A DNA stretch of 64,000 nucleotides from NCBI GenBank assembly GCA_963974915.1, contig CAXBES010000006.1, forward strand, positions 62,001 to 126,000, in the 5' to 3' direction. Position 1 is the first letter of the stretch. Each line of letters opens with the position of its first letter. Below the pieces are notes generated by a model. The model searched no databases, was not told the DNA's origin, and saw only the letters and a program-made list of their open reading frames with translations. Source of the stretch: CAXBES01 sp963974915 (GTDB lineage: Bacteria; Bacteroidota; Bacteroidia; Flavobacteriales; Flavobacteriaceae). The position numbers and the translations under genes are program-made. This document shows positions 8,366 through 17,934 of the stretch, one piece after another.

Positions 8366-9325
8366 TTAATTTAAACTAAATATAATTCGTTCTTTACCGT
8401 ATCCTCTACCATCTAAAGCAACGATAAAAGTACCATCTTCTTTTTTCTGAATATCTATATGATGCATTCCATTCTTAGCCCAACCCTCTCCGTTTGCAGT
8501 CACTACAGGGTTGTTTTTTAAGGCGGTTTCCTTATAATCGCTTTTACTGAGACTATCTATTGTGAATCCATAGACCTGCCTCCCATAACCGCCATAAGAA
8601 TCCTGACCAAACCGTATTAGTTTTCCATTGTGCGAAAACATTCTACCGGCTGGTCGGGTATAATTTCCTTTTTTAACAGGAGATCTAGGATGTTCCGTCC
8701 AATTACCTAATAATGAGTCGGCATAAAACAACCGTAATTCCTTGGCTGCTTCAGCAAACATAAACCAGACTCCATCTTTTTTAAAGACTGTGGGGTCTGC
8801 CAATCTACTTTTCGCAATGATATCCTTCTTAAACTTCCATTTTAAAGGAAAATCGACAGCTTCGTATAATTTAACCGCGTTTAACGCTTGTGATTCGGGA
8901 ATCATATAAATATGTTCTCCATCCTTAAATACTAATGGGTAGGACAGGTGTTTATTTTCATCTAATACAACACCAAGATATTCAAGACTGTTATTTTCAG
9001 TTACCTTGGCAACACCAATATCTGCACCAGTTTTGCCCATGATCTCGAAGAACATATAAAAATTCCCATCATTGCTAAAAAGAAAAGGATCTGCGATTAA
9101 CAACTTTTCTTTTATACCCGATGCCTTTCGGTCTAGTAAACTAATATTATCCAGATCTAAAGAAAATGGTTTGTTGGTTGTTAGAACTCCTGCAGAGTAA
9201 TATGCCCCGGTGGTTTGTCTCGAAAAGAAGGGGATACTTTGCTTAGTGAGGTATAAGTAAACGAAATAACCCGCACAAAGTGTTCCCAACAGTACTATGG
9301 CGATAAGTATTTTCTTTATTTTCAT
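8366..9325 (-). CDS. Membrane-anchored GINT1-like / GH43-fold beta-propeller protein
   Basis: 319 residues: a single N-terminal hydrophobic helix (about 4-27) and then an extracytoplasmic domain with five-bladed-propeller style repeats: LIADPFLFSNDGNFYMFFE (about 74-92), YPLVFKDGEHIYMIPES, and LADPTVFKKDGVWFMFAE. These motifs match the family related to the N-terminal region of plant glucosamine inositolphosphorylceramide transferase 1 and to GH43/GH32-superfamily propellers. In bacterial polysaccharide loci such proteins occur near formyl- and glycosyltransferases, but the activity is not established. The first DP and the E of each blade sit where GH43-type acids lie. It could be a glycan-modifying enzyme or binding protein. 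Confidence 0.68.
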   Translation of the reverse strand: MKIKKILIAIVLLGTLCAGYFVYLYLTKQSIPFFSRQTTGAYYSAGVLTTNKPFSLDLDNISLLDRKASGIKEKLLIADPFLFSNDGNFYMFFEIMGKTGADIGVAKVTENNSLEYLGVVLDENKHLSYPLVFKDGEHIYMIPESQALNAVKLYEAVDFPLKWKFKKDIIAKSRLADPTVFKKDGVWFMFAEAAKELRLFYADSLLGNWTEHPRSPVKKGNYTRPAGRMFSHNGKLIRFGQDSYGGYGRQVYGFTIDSLSKSDYKETALKNNPVVTANGEGWAKNGMHHIDIQKKEDGTFIVALDGRGYGKERIIFSLN

Positions 9326-9327
9326 CT

Positions 9328-10623
9328 TTAAGATCTTTGATTTTTCTTAGGTGCGCCTTTCGGTTTTTGAATATCTATGAGTGAAAGTCCATAGATCAAA
9401 GCGGGTGCTGCAATTCGCATCGAAGAGTGATTAATCGTTAAGAACCAAAATGCCAGAAATGAGAAAAACAGAAAATTTCCCCTATGTCTTATCCTAAAAA
9501 CAAGGGGTGTAATAAATAATACGATGAGTCCCGCAACTCCAAACAAACCGTGTTCAGAGAGCATTCTACTAGTTTCATTATGTGTTGCAATATCAATTCC
9601 TGTTTTTTCTTCGCGGTACTCTTTGGCCTTCCCTACTCCCACTCCGGTAATCGGGTTTTCATAAAACGCACTCAATTCGGTTTCAATAATTTCGGTTCTT
9701 CCCGTGGTAATATCTTCTTTTAGCCTCCCTGCAGCATCTTCGTTAGAATATCTGTTTACAATTAATCCGGAAGTAAAAAACACGGTTGCTAGCCAGGTTA
9801 CGACAAGTACTGCCGAGATAATTCCAATTTTGGGCAGCAAAGATGCCTTAGCCGAAGGACTTAATCGTTTAAAATAAAAGTACAGAAGTAATACGGCACA
9901 GATCCCCGCTGTAAAAACTCCTCCTCGTGAAAAGGTAACAATGGCACGGTAGCTCATCATTCCTAACAATATTAGGTCTATAACATTGATCACTCTGTTC
10001 TTCACTGTTAATAAGCGTGAGAACAAGATAAACATTCCTACGCCCAGGATGGTAGCAACCTGATTGGGTCCAAAACCTCCGGATGCGGCATAATTGGAAC
10101 CTGTTCCCGTGAGCGACGTACGAAGATCCGGAGTATATAAATACAGATAGGAGACCATTGTAACCAGAGGTAAAATGATACAAATTAATATCACTTGTAA
10201 CCTCTCGAATGTCATTTTTCGTCCGTAGCAATACAGGGCACTAATTGCTAAACATACAGGTCCGCTTAAGTTAAATCCGATGGCATTCGCAACATTAGAA
10301 TCGTAATCCAGATTTACCGCAGAGAAAAAGACTCCGGGCAAGAGTAGAAATATGTAGAAAATATAGGGCCAGGACTTCCTGTGAAAACCGCGATAAAACA
10401 TTCCTAAGAACAGAAAACCAATTACGGTATACTTTGCAAATTCGTAAGAGAAGGCGGCTTCGGTCATCCTCGCCAATACTTCGAGCCCCATAATATAAGC
10501 AGCACCCATAAGGGCTTCATCATTCCGGTTATTGTTCTTAAGAAGTAAAAAAAGAAAGAACAAGATCGCTATGGGTAACAGCAATTTCGAAAATAGCGGA
10601 AAAAGGTAAATAACAAAGCCCAT
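9328..10623 (-). CDS. O-antigen ligase / Wzy-type polymerase family membrane protein
   Basis: 431 residues with about ten to twelve hydrophobic helices and the large periplasmic loop typical of the WaaL/Wzy superfamily (about 290-350). The family motif is visible as TGRTEIIETELSAFYENPITGVGVGKAKEY followed by ATHNETSRMLSEHGLFGVAG (the HN-x-x-x-x-L-x-x-x-G region). Such proteins either polymerise lipid-linked repeat units or ligate the finished glycan to an acceptor in the periplasm. As the only candidate of its kind in the locus it is the likely Wzy, although an ABC exporter is also encoded. It lies 2 bases before the propeller gene. Confidence 0.88.
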   Translation of the reverse strand: MGFVIYLFPLFSKLLLPIAILFFLFLLLKNNNRNDEALMGAAYIMGLEVLARMTEAAFSYEFAKYTVIGFLFLGMFYRGFHRKSWPYIFYIFLLLPGVFFSAVNLDYDSNVANAIGFNLSGPVCLAISALYCYGRKMTFERLQVILICIILPLVTMVSYLYLYTPDLRTSLTGTGSNYAASGGFGPNQVATILGVGMFILFSRLLTVKNRVINVIDLILLGMMSYRAIVTFSRGGVFTAGICAVLLLYFYFKRLSPSAKASLLPKIGIISAVLVVTWLATVFFTSGLIVNRYSNEDAAGRLKEDITTGRTEIIETELSAFYENPITGVGVGKAKEYREEKTGIDIATHNETSRMLSEHGLFGVAGLIVLFITPLVFRIRHRGNFLFFSFLAFWFLTINHSSMRIAAPALIYGLSLIDIQKPKGAPKKNQRS

Positions 10624-10672
10624 TCCTAGATGAAGGAAAACAAGCTGAATATATTTTATTTTAGATGGTCGT

Positions 10673-11743
10673 TTAATATTTTCCTGTATTATAGATACTC
10701 ATTATTTTTGGCAAGATCGAATTGAATGCGTATTCTTTCTCGATATAGGCTGAAAAATTTGCCGCATCTTCCTTTCTACTTGCAGCGTTATCGAAATAGT
10801 CCAGAATCGCTTCAGAAAGTAATTGCGAATCCTTGCCCGGAACCAATTTTCCGAAGTTATGTAAAACTTCCTTACACTGACCAACATCTGTGCAAACGAC
10901 TGGTAAATTCGCCAATCCATATTCTAACAACGCTACAGGTAACCCTTCCGAAGCAGAAGATAATACCCCCAAATCACATTTTCTAAGCAAATTTAAGATA
11001 CCGATCTGTGAATCGTAAAAATAGACATCTTCTATATTATTTTCAGATATAAAGACCACCAAACTTTTATAATAAGCGTCATGATGAATTTCACCCAATA
11101 AATGTAAAGAAATGTTCGTCCCTCTCTCTTTTATAATTTTAAACGCGGAAAGCAAATTTAAATGATCCTTTTGCTCTCTAATATTCGCCAAACAAACGAT
11201 ACGAAAGGTGTTTTCACCCTTTAATTCTATAGCTGGTTCTATATTTATACTTTTAGATACGAAGTTTTTAAGGTAGTTAACCTTGTCACACTTAAGATGA
11301 GTTTCTGCCCAATTTCGAAGGTTTTCATTTACCGAAATTACAGCATCAAAATATTTCGATGCTTTTTTTAATACGCCATACTTTCTAGCATCCAGCATTT
11401 CATTCTCACCATAGTGATCATGCCAGATGACCTTTACATTACGATTGAAAACCTTCACAAGAGAGGCATAAAAAAAACTACTGGAATGTGCGTGAATAAT
11501 ATCGATCTTATTCCGAGAAACATATTGCAATAATCGTCTTAACGCAGCCGGATCGATGGTACGTTTCTTGTTCAGAAATAAATAGTTTACATCCTTATTA
11601 AGTGTTGCCTTTAATAACCCCTCTTTTCTGGTGGTGCACAAATGAGACGCTTCTACATGCTCCACAAGTTCGTTCGCATAACTAACCGCCATTCTTTCAG
11701 CTCCCCCGGCAGTGAGCGAATCTATTAATTGTAACACCCTCAT
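10673..11743 (-). CDS. Glycosyltransferase family 4 protein
   Basis: 356 residues, GT-B fold. The N-terminus MRVLQLIDSLTAGGAERMAVSYANEL is the textbook opening of GT4 enzymes of the GT4/WcaL-like group. The C-terminal donor domain carries RIVCLANIREQKDHLNLLSAFKII and the E-x7-E motif in GVLSSASEGLPVALLEYGLANLPVVCTDVGQCKEVL. Predicted retaining transferase acting in repeat-unit assembly. Its start overlaps the stop of the upstream gene by 4 bases (ATGA), so it is translationally coupled. The sugar donor is unknown. Confidence 0.92.
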   Translation of the reverse strand: MRVLQLIDSLTAGGAERMAVSYANELVEHVEASHLCTTRKEGLLKATLNKDVNYLFLNKKRTIDPAALRRLLQYVSRNKIDIIHAHSSSFFYASLVKVFNRNVKVIWHDHYGENEMLDARKYGVLKKASKYFDAVISVNENLRNWAETHLKCDKVNYLKNFVSKSINIEPAIELKGENTFRIVCLANIREQKDHLNLLSAFKIIKERGTNISLHLLGEIHHDAYYKSLVVFISENNIEDVYFYDSQIGILNLLRKCDLGVLSSASEGLPVALLEYGLANLPVVCTDVGQCKEVLHNFGKLVPGKDSQLLSEAILDYFDNAASRKEDAANFSAYIEKEYAFNSILPKIMSIYNTGKY

Positions 11744-12858
11744 CGTTCTAATAGTTTAGCAATTTCTACTTCAAAACGATCTAAGGTATACAACCCGGAC
11801 CAGGTTTGAGCCTTTTCGCTCATTTCTTTTAGCTTTAACTTGTTCGCGATCATCTCCTTTATAGTCCGTGTGTCTTTTTCTAAATGAGCATCTATCAATA
11901 TTCCCCGCTCCCCAAGATCCAGCATCCATGGCACACAAGAGATCTTTGTAACCACCGGAATAACTCCCCAGAACATCGCTTCGGCAACAGCTTTTGGCCA
12001 GCCTTCCGATCTTGATGGCAGTAGTAAAAAGTCACTTTCACGATAGGCAGATGCAACGGTTTCGGCAGTCTGATTCCCGTGAAGTTTAACCGAATTGGAG
12101 CATTCCCACTTATCTATAAACGACTCTAATTCTTTCCTTTGCGGTCCGTCGCCGTAAAAATCGAGTGTACAGTCAATTCCACTTTGCCTAAGTGATGTTA
12201 CTAATTCTAGTGCATACAAAGGTCTTTTTCCTTCCGAAAGACTCCCCACGAATAAAAATTTCAAGGGAAGATCGTATTCTCTTTTTGCGACGGACAATTT
12301 CTGAGTATTGCGATAGGTGGCGGTAAAGAACGGTTTAATATTACTTGTTTGGTTGTTCCACTCTCCATAGACCAAAACCTGCATATTTCTGGTTAAGAAT
12401 GTATTGCTTAATAACCACTTCTGAAGTCTGTAACTAGCGGGTTGCTTTGCCTTTGGATCCCAGTTTCCTGCGTATTTTGCCGTTTTCTTTTTCTTCGGAA
12501 ACACTATCTGAATAAAACATCCTAGAAGTCCTATATTTCCCGGGCATCGTAAATGAATATGCTCGGCCTTTCGCATGGCATTAAAAATTTTCCATTTAAT
12601 GATGGGAGTAAGAAAAAACGCCCTAATTACCTCTAAAAAAGAAGTGAGAGAAATTTCCGGAATTTTGGAAATAGCAATATCATCGTGCTCATATGGTAAA
12701 TCTATCGTATCCGGTTCTCCATCCTTCACCGGTGCTACAATACGTATTTTGCCCACATATTTTGCCCATATATTCATTTCCTTCACATAAGGTCCATACG
12801 CATACAACCGACCGTTTTGGCGAACATGAGGAACATGTGTGATTATGGTAAATTTCAT
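11740..12858 (-). CDS. Glycosyltransferase family 4 protein
   Basis: 372 residues. GT-B architecture, with the C-terminal donor half showing LKFLFVGSLSEGKRPLYALELVTSL, FYGDGPQRKELESF, VKLHGNQTAETVASAYRESDFLLLPSRSEGWPKAVAEAMFWGVIPVVT. The E-x7-E pair of retaining GT4 enzymes is present (SEGWPKAVAEAM). The N-terminal acceptor domain starts KFTIITHVPHVRQNGRLYAYGPYVKEM. It shares the ATGA overlap with the following gene and abuts the preceding GT2 gene (end to end). Predicted single sugar addition; specificity unknown. Confidence 0.9.
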   Translation of the reverse strand: MKFTIITHVPHVRQNGRLYAYGPYVKEMNIWAKYVGKIRIVAPVKDGEPDTIDLPYEHDDIAISKIPEISLTSFLEVIRAFFLTPIIKWKIFNAMRKAEHIHLRCPGNIGLLGCFIQIVFPKKKKTAKYAGNWDPKAKQPASYRLQKWLLSNTFLTRNMQVLVYGEWNNQTSNIKPFFTATYRNTQKLSVAKREYDLPLKFLFVGSLSEGKRPLYALELVTSLRQSGIDCTLDFYGDGPQRKELESFIDKWECSNSVKLHGNQTAETVASAYRESDFLLLPSRSEGWPKAVAEAMFWGVIPVVTKISCVPWMLDLGERGILIDAHLEKDTRTIKEMIANKLKLKEMSEKAQTWSGLYTLDRFEVEIAKLLER

Positions 12859-13860
12859 CTACTTACTTATTTTGGGTTTTTTAAACAAGAGTCCGAACCA
12901 TCCTACCGTTCTCCCAAAGGCTTCAGTAAGTGCTGCATTTTTGTTGGAAGCCGTGAGAACATTTGAATATCTTACTAAGGTCAATAAAAATGCAGTAGCA
13001 TTCCACTTTAACCTGGCTTTCAATGAAGGATTTGGATGTCGCACACGCCAAACATACCATCCATTTCGCACCACCATTTTTCCGTAGTGAAACTGATTAG
13101 GCCTACCCGACGCTTCATGATGATGTTCCAGGCTAGCATTGGTATTAATATACAACTTTCCTTTCTTCGATAGCCGAAGTGTAAAATCTGCATCTTCGTA
13201 GAGTCCGTAACCTTCAAAATATTCCGAAAACTTTTCACTTTCCAATATTTTTTTAGGGTAGGAAGCAACGCCGCCCATTAGCTGTTCAACCTGATAGATC
13301 TTTCCGCTGGGCGGCAAAAAACTAACACTTCTGCCATGGGCAAAATTGGGAAGATGTGCAGGTGGAACATCGGCGTCGAGACCAAGTTTCTTCCGAAGAA
13401 CGAATCGGGAGCCATCTTTTCGAACCCAACCATCATACACAAAATCTTTATTCGTGATCTGCCGGTTCTTATCTAACTGTTCCCATTGAACTTCGTTAGT
13501 TATAAATCCGCCAACTCCCAAAGCATCAGGATAGGTTTTATAAGTACCGAGTAAAGTTTCGAAATAGTTAGGTGTAAGAATGACATCATCATCTAGAAAA
13601 CAAACAATATCAATTGCGGATCCTACTTTTTCGATACCATAATTTCGTTGTTTGGTCAAGCCTCTGTTTTCTTCGGAAACTTTAAAATATTCAAGGTTTT
13701 TGAAGTTTTCCCTCTCTAGCATAATCATTGTATCATCATTTGAGGAACCATCTATGATCAATATCTCAGTTGGATACAAAGTCTGTTCTTTCACAGATCG
13801 AAGCAACAACCGCAAAGGTTTAGAGCGCATATAGGTACAAACGATAAGTGAAAAGGTCAT
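12859..13860 (-). CDS. Glycosyltransferase family 2 protein
   Basis: About 333 residues when started at MTFSLIVCTYMRSKPL. I prefer this start because it forms an ATGA overlap with the previous gene's stop; an in-frame ATG 42 bases upstream would add a tail not seen in the family. GT-A fold: ILIIDGSSNDDT, the DDD metal/nucleotide site in IDIVCFLDDDVILTPNYFE, and the GYGLYEDADFTLRL acceptor-side motif (ED). Typical of inverting GT2 enzymes of polysaccharide loci. C-terminal 60 residues are basic and include a short hydrophobic stretch (ATAFLLTLVRYSNVL) that may associate with the membrane. Sugar specificity unknown. Confidence 0.9.
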   Translation of the reverse strand: MTFSLIVCTYMRSKPLRLLLRSVKEQTLYPTEILIIDGSSNDDTMIMLERENFKNLEYFKVSEENRGLTKQRNYGIEKVGSAIDIVCFLDDDVILTPNYFETLLGTYKTYPDALGVGGFITNEVQWEQLDKNRQITNKDFVYDGWVRKDGSRFVLRKKLGLDADVPPAHLPNFAHGRSVSFLPPSGKIYQVEQLMGGVASYPKKILESEKFSEYFEGYGLYEDADFTLRLSKKGKLYINTNASLEHHHEASGRPNQFHYGKMVVRNGWYVWRVRHPNPSLKARLKWNATAFLLTLVRYSNVLTASNKNAALTEAFGRTVGWFGLLFKKPKISK

Positions 13861-15389
13861 ACTTTCATTAATTTTTGAGCCCAGTCTAAACCGGCATTCC
13901 AACGCTGGTTCATTGTTCTAACATAGGCAAAAGGATTCTTAACAGCCTGTTCTTTATAAAACTTTAAAAACAAAAGTAACTTATATCCGTTAAGTTGCGT
14001 TTTGGTGGTATGTTTTAATCGGTAGAGTAAAATTGTAGGGGATGGTTTAGGTGTAATTACCGTATTTTCCCAGGGTTTTTCAACTTTTTGTCTAAAACCG
14101 CCCACCGGAGCTTTTAAATGTTTCAGCTTGATAAAGGGATTGTATAGAACATCGTAACCTTTATTCCGAAGTTGCATTCCGTAGTCGGTATCCTCTCCAA
14201 AACCATGTTCAAAGCCCATATCGAACAAGGTGTTTTTAACCACTTCAGAAGCCACTATACTGCAACCCGAACCAAAGGAACGCCATTGCAGGACATTGGG
14301 TTCCTTCTCAACATCCCCCTCTCTAAGACAACTTAAAGTAACAGCTCTTGCTTTGTATTTTTCCAGAAAACTAAAAGTAGATTCGATAGTATTTTTATCA
14401 AAACGAATATCGTCATCTGCCATAAAGACCCATTGAGATTCTATATGCGAAATTGCAATGTTTCTAGCGTTGCAAGCCCCGGTTTGCTGTGTGAAATGAT
14501 GACTAATTTTAAAAGGCCAATCCTCTGTAATAAGATAATCAAGTTCACTTTTAGAACCTATTTCAGGGTTCTGCTCCACAATGATCACTTTCGCGGGCAG
14601 CAATGATTGCACCGACAAATCTTTTAGTACATCGTACAAATATTGTTTTCTTCCAATGGTTGGAATTATAACGTCTATACTTTCTTCGGAAAGTTTATCG
14701 CCGGTATGAACAGATATTTCACCAATTAAAGGCTTACAGCCTATTAATTTATTGGTAAGGAAACCTTTTAGAAACGAAAACAACGGAAGCTTCTTTTCAA
14801 AAATTGCATAATTAAGCAATAACAAGAACATCCACCGCGTCTTATAATGTTGATACACAAATTTGAATAATTCACTAATATCCTGGTCCTTCTTAGCGGA
14901 AGCATTATGCAAATTGCTACGCATTAGCAACTCCGGTGACGAATAGCAAAGCAAACCTTGCTTCATCCCAATTTTCGCTATCGATGTTAAAATAAAGGCA
15001 TTGCTTCCTTTCAATTTATAATCTTTAAAGAGGCGAAGCGTCGAAGCATGAATCATCCCCACATCTGTACTCATCATCCAGGTAGGGTATTGTACTGCTC
15101 TGTTTATTTTGATAAAGGGAGAATCTTCCACATAACCAATTGCATCCGGTAGCGAAAATATTTCGGAAACATTATAACTCAACATGAGTCGGTTGTGAGA
15201 AAAGAGTGTTTCTAATTTCTCTCTATTCAGAAAAACTTCATACTCACTATCACACCAAACCAGAGTGGCTGCGGGAGCGGTTTCAGAAAGTAAGAATAAA
15301 ACCTCAACCAAAGGTTTTCCCACCACCGAAGTACCATTTTCGGGGGAGATCTTAACAACGGTGCCTTTAGTGTGAGTTACAACGATCAT
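13857..15389 (-). CDS. Two-part glycosyltransferase with C-terminal GT2 domain
   Basis: 510 residues, much longer than a single GT2. The C-terminal domain (from about residue 235) is clear GT2: DVIIPTIGRKQYLYDVLKDLSVQ, QQTGACNARNIAISHIESQWVFMADDDIRFD and GFGEDTDYGMQLRNKGYDVLYNP. The N-terminal 230 residues have features of a degenerate GT-A domain (ATLVWCDSEYEVFLN, a GSNAFIL region) but no clear DxD; I cannot assign a function to it. The gene overlaps both neighbours by 4 bases. It may be a bifunctional transferase or one whose first domain now only binds acceptor or partner. Confidence 0.82.
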   Translation of the reverse strand: MIVVTHTKGTVVKISPENGTSVVGKPLVEVLFLLSETAPAATLVWCDSEYEVFLNREKLETLFSHNRLMLSYNVSEIFSLPDAIGYVEDSPFIKINRAVQYPTWMMSTDVGMIHASTLRLFKDYKLKGSNAFILTSIAKIGMKQGLLCYSSPELLMRSNLHNASAKKDQDISELFKFVYQHYKTRWMFLLLLNYAIFEKKLPLFSFLKGFLTNKLIGCKPLIGEISVHTGDKLSEESIDVIIPTIGRKQYLYDVLKDLSVQSLLPAKVIIVEQNPEIGSKSELDYLITEDWPFKISHHFTQQTGACNARNIAISHIESQWVFMADDDIRFDKNTIESTFSFLEKYKARAVTLSCLREGDVEKEPNVLQWRSFGSGCSIVASEVVKNTLFDMGFEHGFGEDTDYGMQLRNKGYDVLYNPFIKLKHLKAPVGGFRQKVEKPWENTVITPKPSPTILLYRLKHTTKTQLNGYKLLLFLKFYKEQAVKNPFAYVRTMNQRWNAGLDWAQKLMKV

Positions 15390-16534
15390 TTTGCAATAAG
15401 CGCTTTATAAAAAGTTATGTTCTGTTCAACGATCTTCCCGATCTCAAAAGTTTCCTCGATCTTTTTTCGGGCAGCTAGTCCAATTTGAAGGGTCTTTTCT
15501 CTGTCATCAAACAATCCGGAAATCGTTTTTGTATATCCCTCTATATCGTTCGGATCTATTTTAAAACCATTTTGTTCGTGATCTATAAGTTCCTGTGCCC
15601 AGCCATAATTGGTGTTTACAACGGCTTTTTGCAATGCCATAGATTCTATGGTTACCATTCCTAACGTTTCGGCGAGTGACGGAAACACACAAACATGCGC
15701 ATTTTTTATATGATCCTTTACAGTTTCATAGGGTACTTTTCCCAAATAGGAAACTTTACTTTTTGCTGCTTCGGAAAGGGAATCTCTTACAAGTTCCCAG
15801 GTGGATTCATTCCCGGTTCTTAGATCGGAAGTATCACTCCCGATTAATATCAATTCTGCCTGTTCATATTCTTCTACCAGCTTATTAAACATTTCAGCTA
15901 ACTGAAAAACACCTTTTTTACGAATAATGGTGCCAATATTCAAAATTCTGTATGGTTCGAACTGCTCCGGATCATCATTCTGAAAATGAGCCAGGTTGAG
16001 TCCGTAGTGTATTATAGTAAGCTTAGACCTATCCAGCTTAAAGAGTTTTACACTTTCTGTTCCGGCGTAAGTGGTTGGGGCAATAAAGGCTTTGGCCTTT
16101 TTAACCGCGTTGTTTTCGAAATACCGATTCTTCCATTTCTGCTTTCTTTTCTCTAAATGACAAAAATAGGTGTCACTTCCGTGAAAACGAATCACCAGCG
16201 GGGCTTTTAAATTCATAAACGCTGTGATCCCGGTCCAGTCGGGAGCTTCTATCGCATCTACACCTTCCCTTTCTATAATACGATTAACGTATTTCTCTAT
16301 ATGTTTCCTATGTAAATAGAAACCTAAATATGGATACTTTTGATATTTGATAAGATGAAATGTAACGCTGTTTTCTTCAAAAACAGCATCTTCTTCCTGA
16401 TTGTAAACAAACAAGGTCACTTTCACTCCCTTTGCCGCCAAACCATTCACGAGATTTTTTATGCTGGTTGCAATGCCCGCTGCTTTATTGACTCTGGGGT
16501 GTGGATATTCGGAAGTTAGAAATGAAAGATGCAT
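15386..16534 (-). CDS. Glycosyltransferase family 4 protein
   Basis: 382 residues, complete GT4. N-terminal acceptor domain HLSFLTSEYPHPRVNKAAGIATSIKNL, central APLVIRFHGSDTYFC, donor domain RILNIGTIIRKKGVFQLAEMFNKL, ELILIGSD, and the E-x7-E motif VCVFPSLAETLGMVTIESMALQKAVVNTNYG. Predicted cytoplasmic retaining glycosyltransferase acting on the lipid-linked glycan. Its ATG shares a base with the stop of the preceding gene and its stop overlaps the next start by 4 bases. The donor is unknown. Confidence 0.92.
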   Translation of the reverse strand: MHLSFLTSEYPHPRVNKAAGIATSIKNLVNGLAAKGVKVTLFVYNQEEDAVFEENSVTFHLIKYQKYPYLGFYLHRKHIEKYVNRIIEREGVDAIEAPDWTGITAFMNLKAPLVIRFHGSDTYFCHLEKRKQKWKNRYFENNAVKKAKAFIAPTTYAGTESVKLFKLDRSKLTIIHYGLNLAHFQNDDPEQFEPYRILNIGTIIRKKGVFQLAEMFNKLVEEYEQAELILIGSDTSDLRTGNESTWELVRDSLSEAAKSKVSYLGKVPYETVKDHIKNAHVCVFPSLAETLGMVTIESMALQKAVVNTNYGWAQELIDHEQNGFKIDPNDIEGYTKTISGLFDDREKTLQIGLAARKKIEETFEIGKIVEQNITFYKALIAK

Positions 16535-17934
16535 TAGCTGGTTATATTATCGATTCTACTCCATATTCGCTCTGAAGCCTTGTTAGCCGGATGTAAATTA
16601 ATGATTTTAAACCAGGCTTCAGCTTCTTTTATAGTTTCAGGAACACCTGCTAATATCATTTCAATCTTATTAGATATTTCTTCAGGATGATCCAGCCAGA
16701 TAACTGCTTCCGAAGAAGGCATAGAACGGAAGTGCACATAATCGTACAAATACACTCCCTTCTCCGGGGTTTCCGAAAGATTCAAATAATTATAATTCAT
16801 ATAGGCACAGGGTTTTCCATGAGCCACAAAATCGAATACCATGCTCGATGCCAAATTTATTACAAACTCAGTATGAGCGATAATATTAGCCTGCAGGTCG
16901 AGATCCTGAGGCGTAGGTAAAATAGTATTCCAGGCATCGCCCATTTTCTTCCAAAGAGGAGGAATTTCAACAATAACATCTTTAAATGCTGCCATCACCT
17001 CATCATACCTTGTTGTGAAATCTACCGGACACTTTCTGTAAATAATCTTTAGGTTATGTCCCTTTTCATTTAGCGCACGTACCGCTCTAGCTGCATCCCG
17101 AACATAGAGTTCGTCTTTAGGGGAAGTGGTAATATCATCACCGCTATAACAAATATACTTCATCGCAGGATCAAGGTCATGTTCCTTGCAAAACGCCTCC
17201 CTGCTCATTATTCGTTCTTTATCAAAGTGTGGTTCAAATTGAGGTGTACCTGTGATGTAGGCATTTCCCGGGTCGATATATCGCTGATAATGTAACAGCT
17301 GAAACTTCATTAAATCACTCCATACAAAATAATGGTCTGTAGTAGTAACAGTAGTTGCCTTTGGCATATTGTCCCACGAAAATATAAAAGTGGAAGTGGG
17401 AATTTCCAGATCCCGGGCCGCAGTAAGCGGTGCGATTGCAGTTACAGACCTCTGACTCGTACAAAATACTAACTGAGGGCGTTCCTTTTCCAGTATTTTT
17501 TTACATTCCTGATAGTAGCTTGTACCACGTTCAATTCTTATAATTCTGGCTCTCAATTTGTCAAGCCCCTTTTCGGAGCCATACCATTTTGCGTATAGTT
17601 TGGTAAGATTACTTTTTATCTGCTGTTTTAAAGTTTTGTAAGAAAGAGGAAATAAATATTCAAAATAAATTGGATCGTTATCTCTTTCTGAAAAAAGTTT
17701 GATCTCAATTAACTTTTGAGCATTTTTTAGAATGTCTGTATGCCAATGCGGTTTTGGCTTGGTAATTTTTATTTCTGAAAAACCCAACTTTGAAAGTTCG
17801 AAAGGGGTGCTGTTCCAAAAAATAACGTCATAGCCTTTTTCAATACCTAATTGATAAAAGGAAGTATAGGCGAAATTACGCAAGCTTACTCCGTCGGGAA
17901 GTAAAATAAAGATCTTCTTCTTAGGTTTTGTCAC
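16534..17934 (-). CDS. Putative GT-B-like glycan-assembly protein of unknown specificity
   Basis: 466 residues with no family that I can name with certainty. The layout is two-domain: an N-terminal part (IFILLPDGVSLRNFAYTSFYQLG, then a charged helical stretch to about 150), and a C-terminal part with YICYSGDDITTSPKDELYVRDA and VINLASSMVFDFVAHGKPCAYMNYN. The last motif, a Ser-rich D-x-x-x-x-GKP segment, resembles the donor-side region of CDP-glycerol/teichoic-acid and polysialyl-type GT-B transferases. Position directly after neuC (14-base overlap) and before GT4 genes makes a role in transferring or handling the nonulosonic acid possible. This is inference. Confidence 0.55.
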   Translation of the reverse strand: MTKPKKKIFILLPDGVSLRNFAYTSFYQLGIEKGYDVIFWNSTPFELSKLGFSEIKITKPKPHWHTDILKNAQKLIEIKLFSERDNDPIYFEYLFPLSYKTLKQQIKSNLTKLYAKWYGSEKGLDKLRARIIRIERGTSYYQECKKILEKERPQLVFCTSQRSVTAIAPLTAARDLEIPTSTFIFSWDNMPKATTVTTTDHYFVWSDLMKFQLLHYQRYIDPGNAYITGTPQFEPHFDKERIMSREAFCKEHDLDPAMKYICYSGDDITTSPKDELYVRDAARAVRALNEKGHNLKIIYRKCPVDFTTRYDEVMAAFKDVIVEIPPLWKKMGDAWNTILPTPQDLDLQANIIAHTEFVINLASSMVFDFVAHGKPCAYMNYNYLNLSETPEKGVYLYDYVHFRSMPSSEAVIWLDHPEEISNKIEMILAGVPETIKEAEAWFKIINLHPANKASERIWSRIDNITS

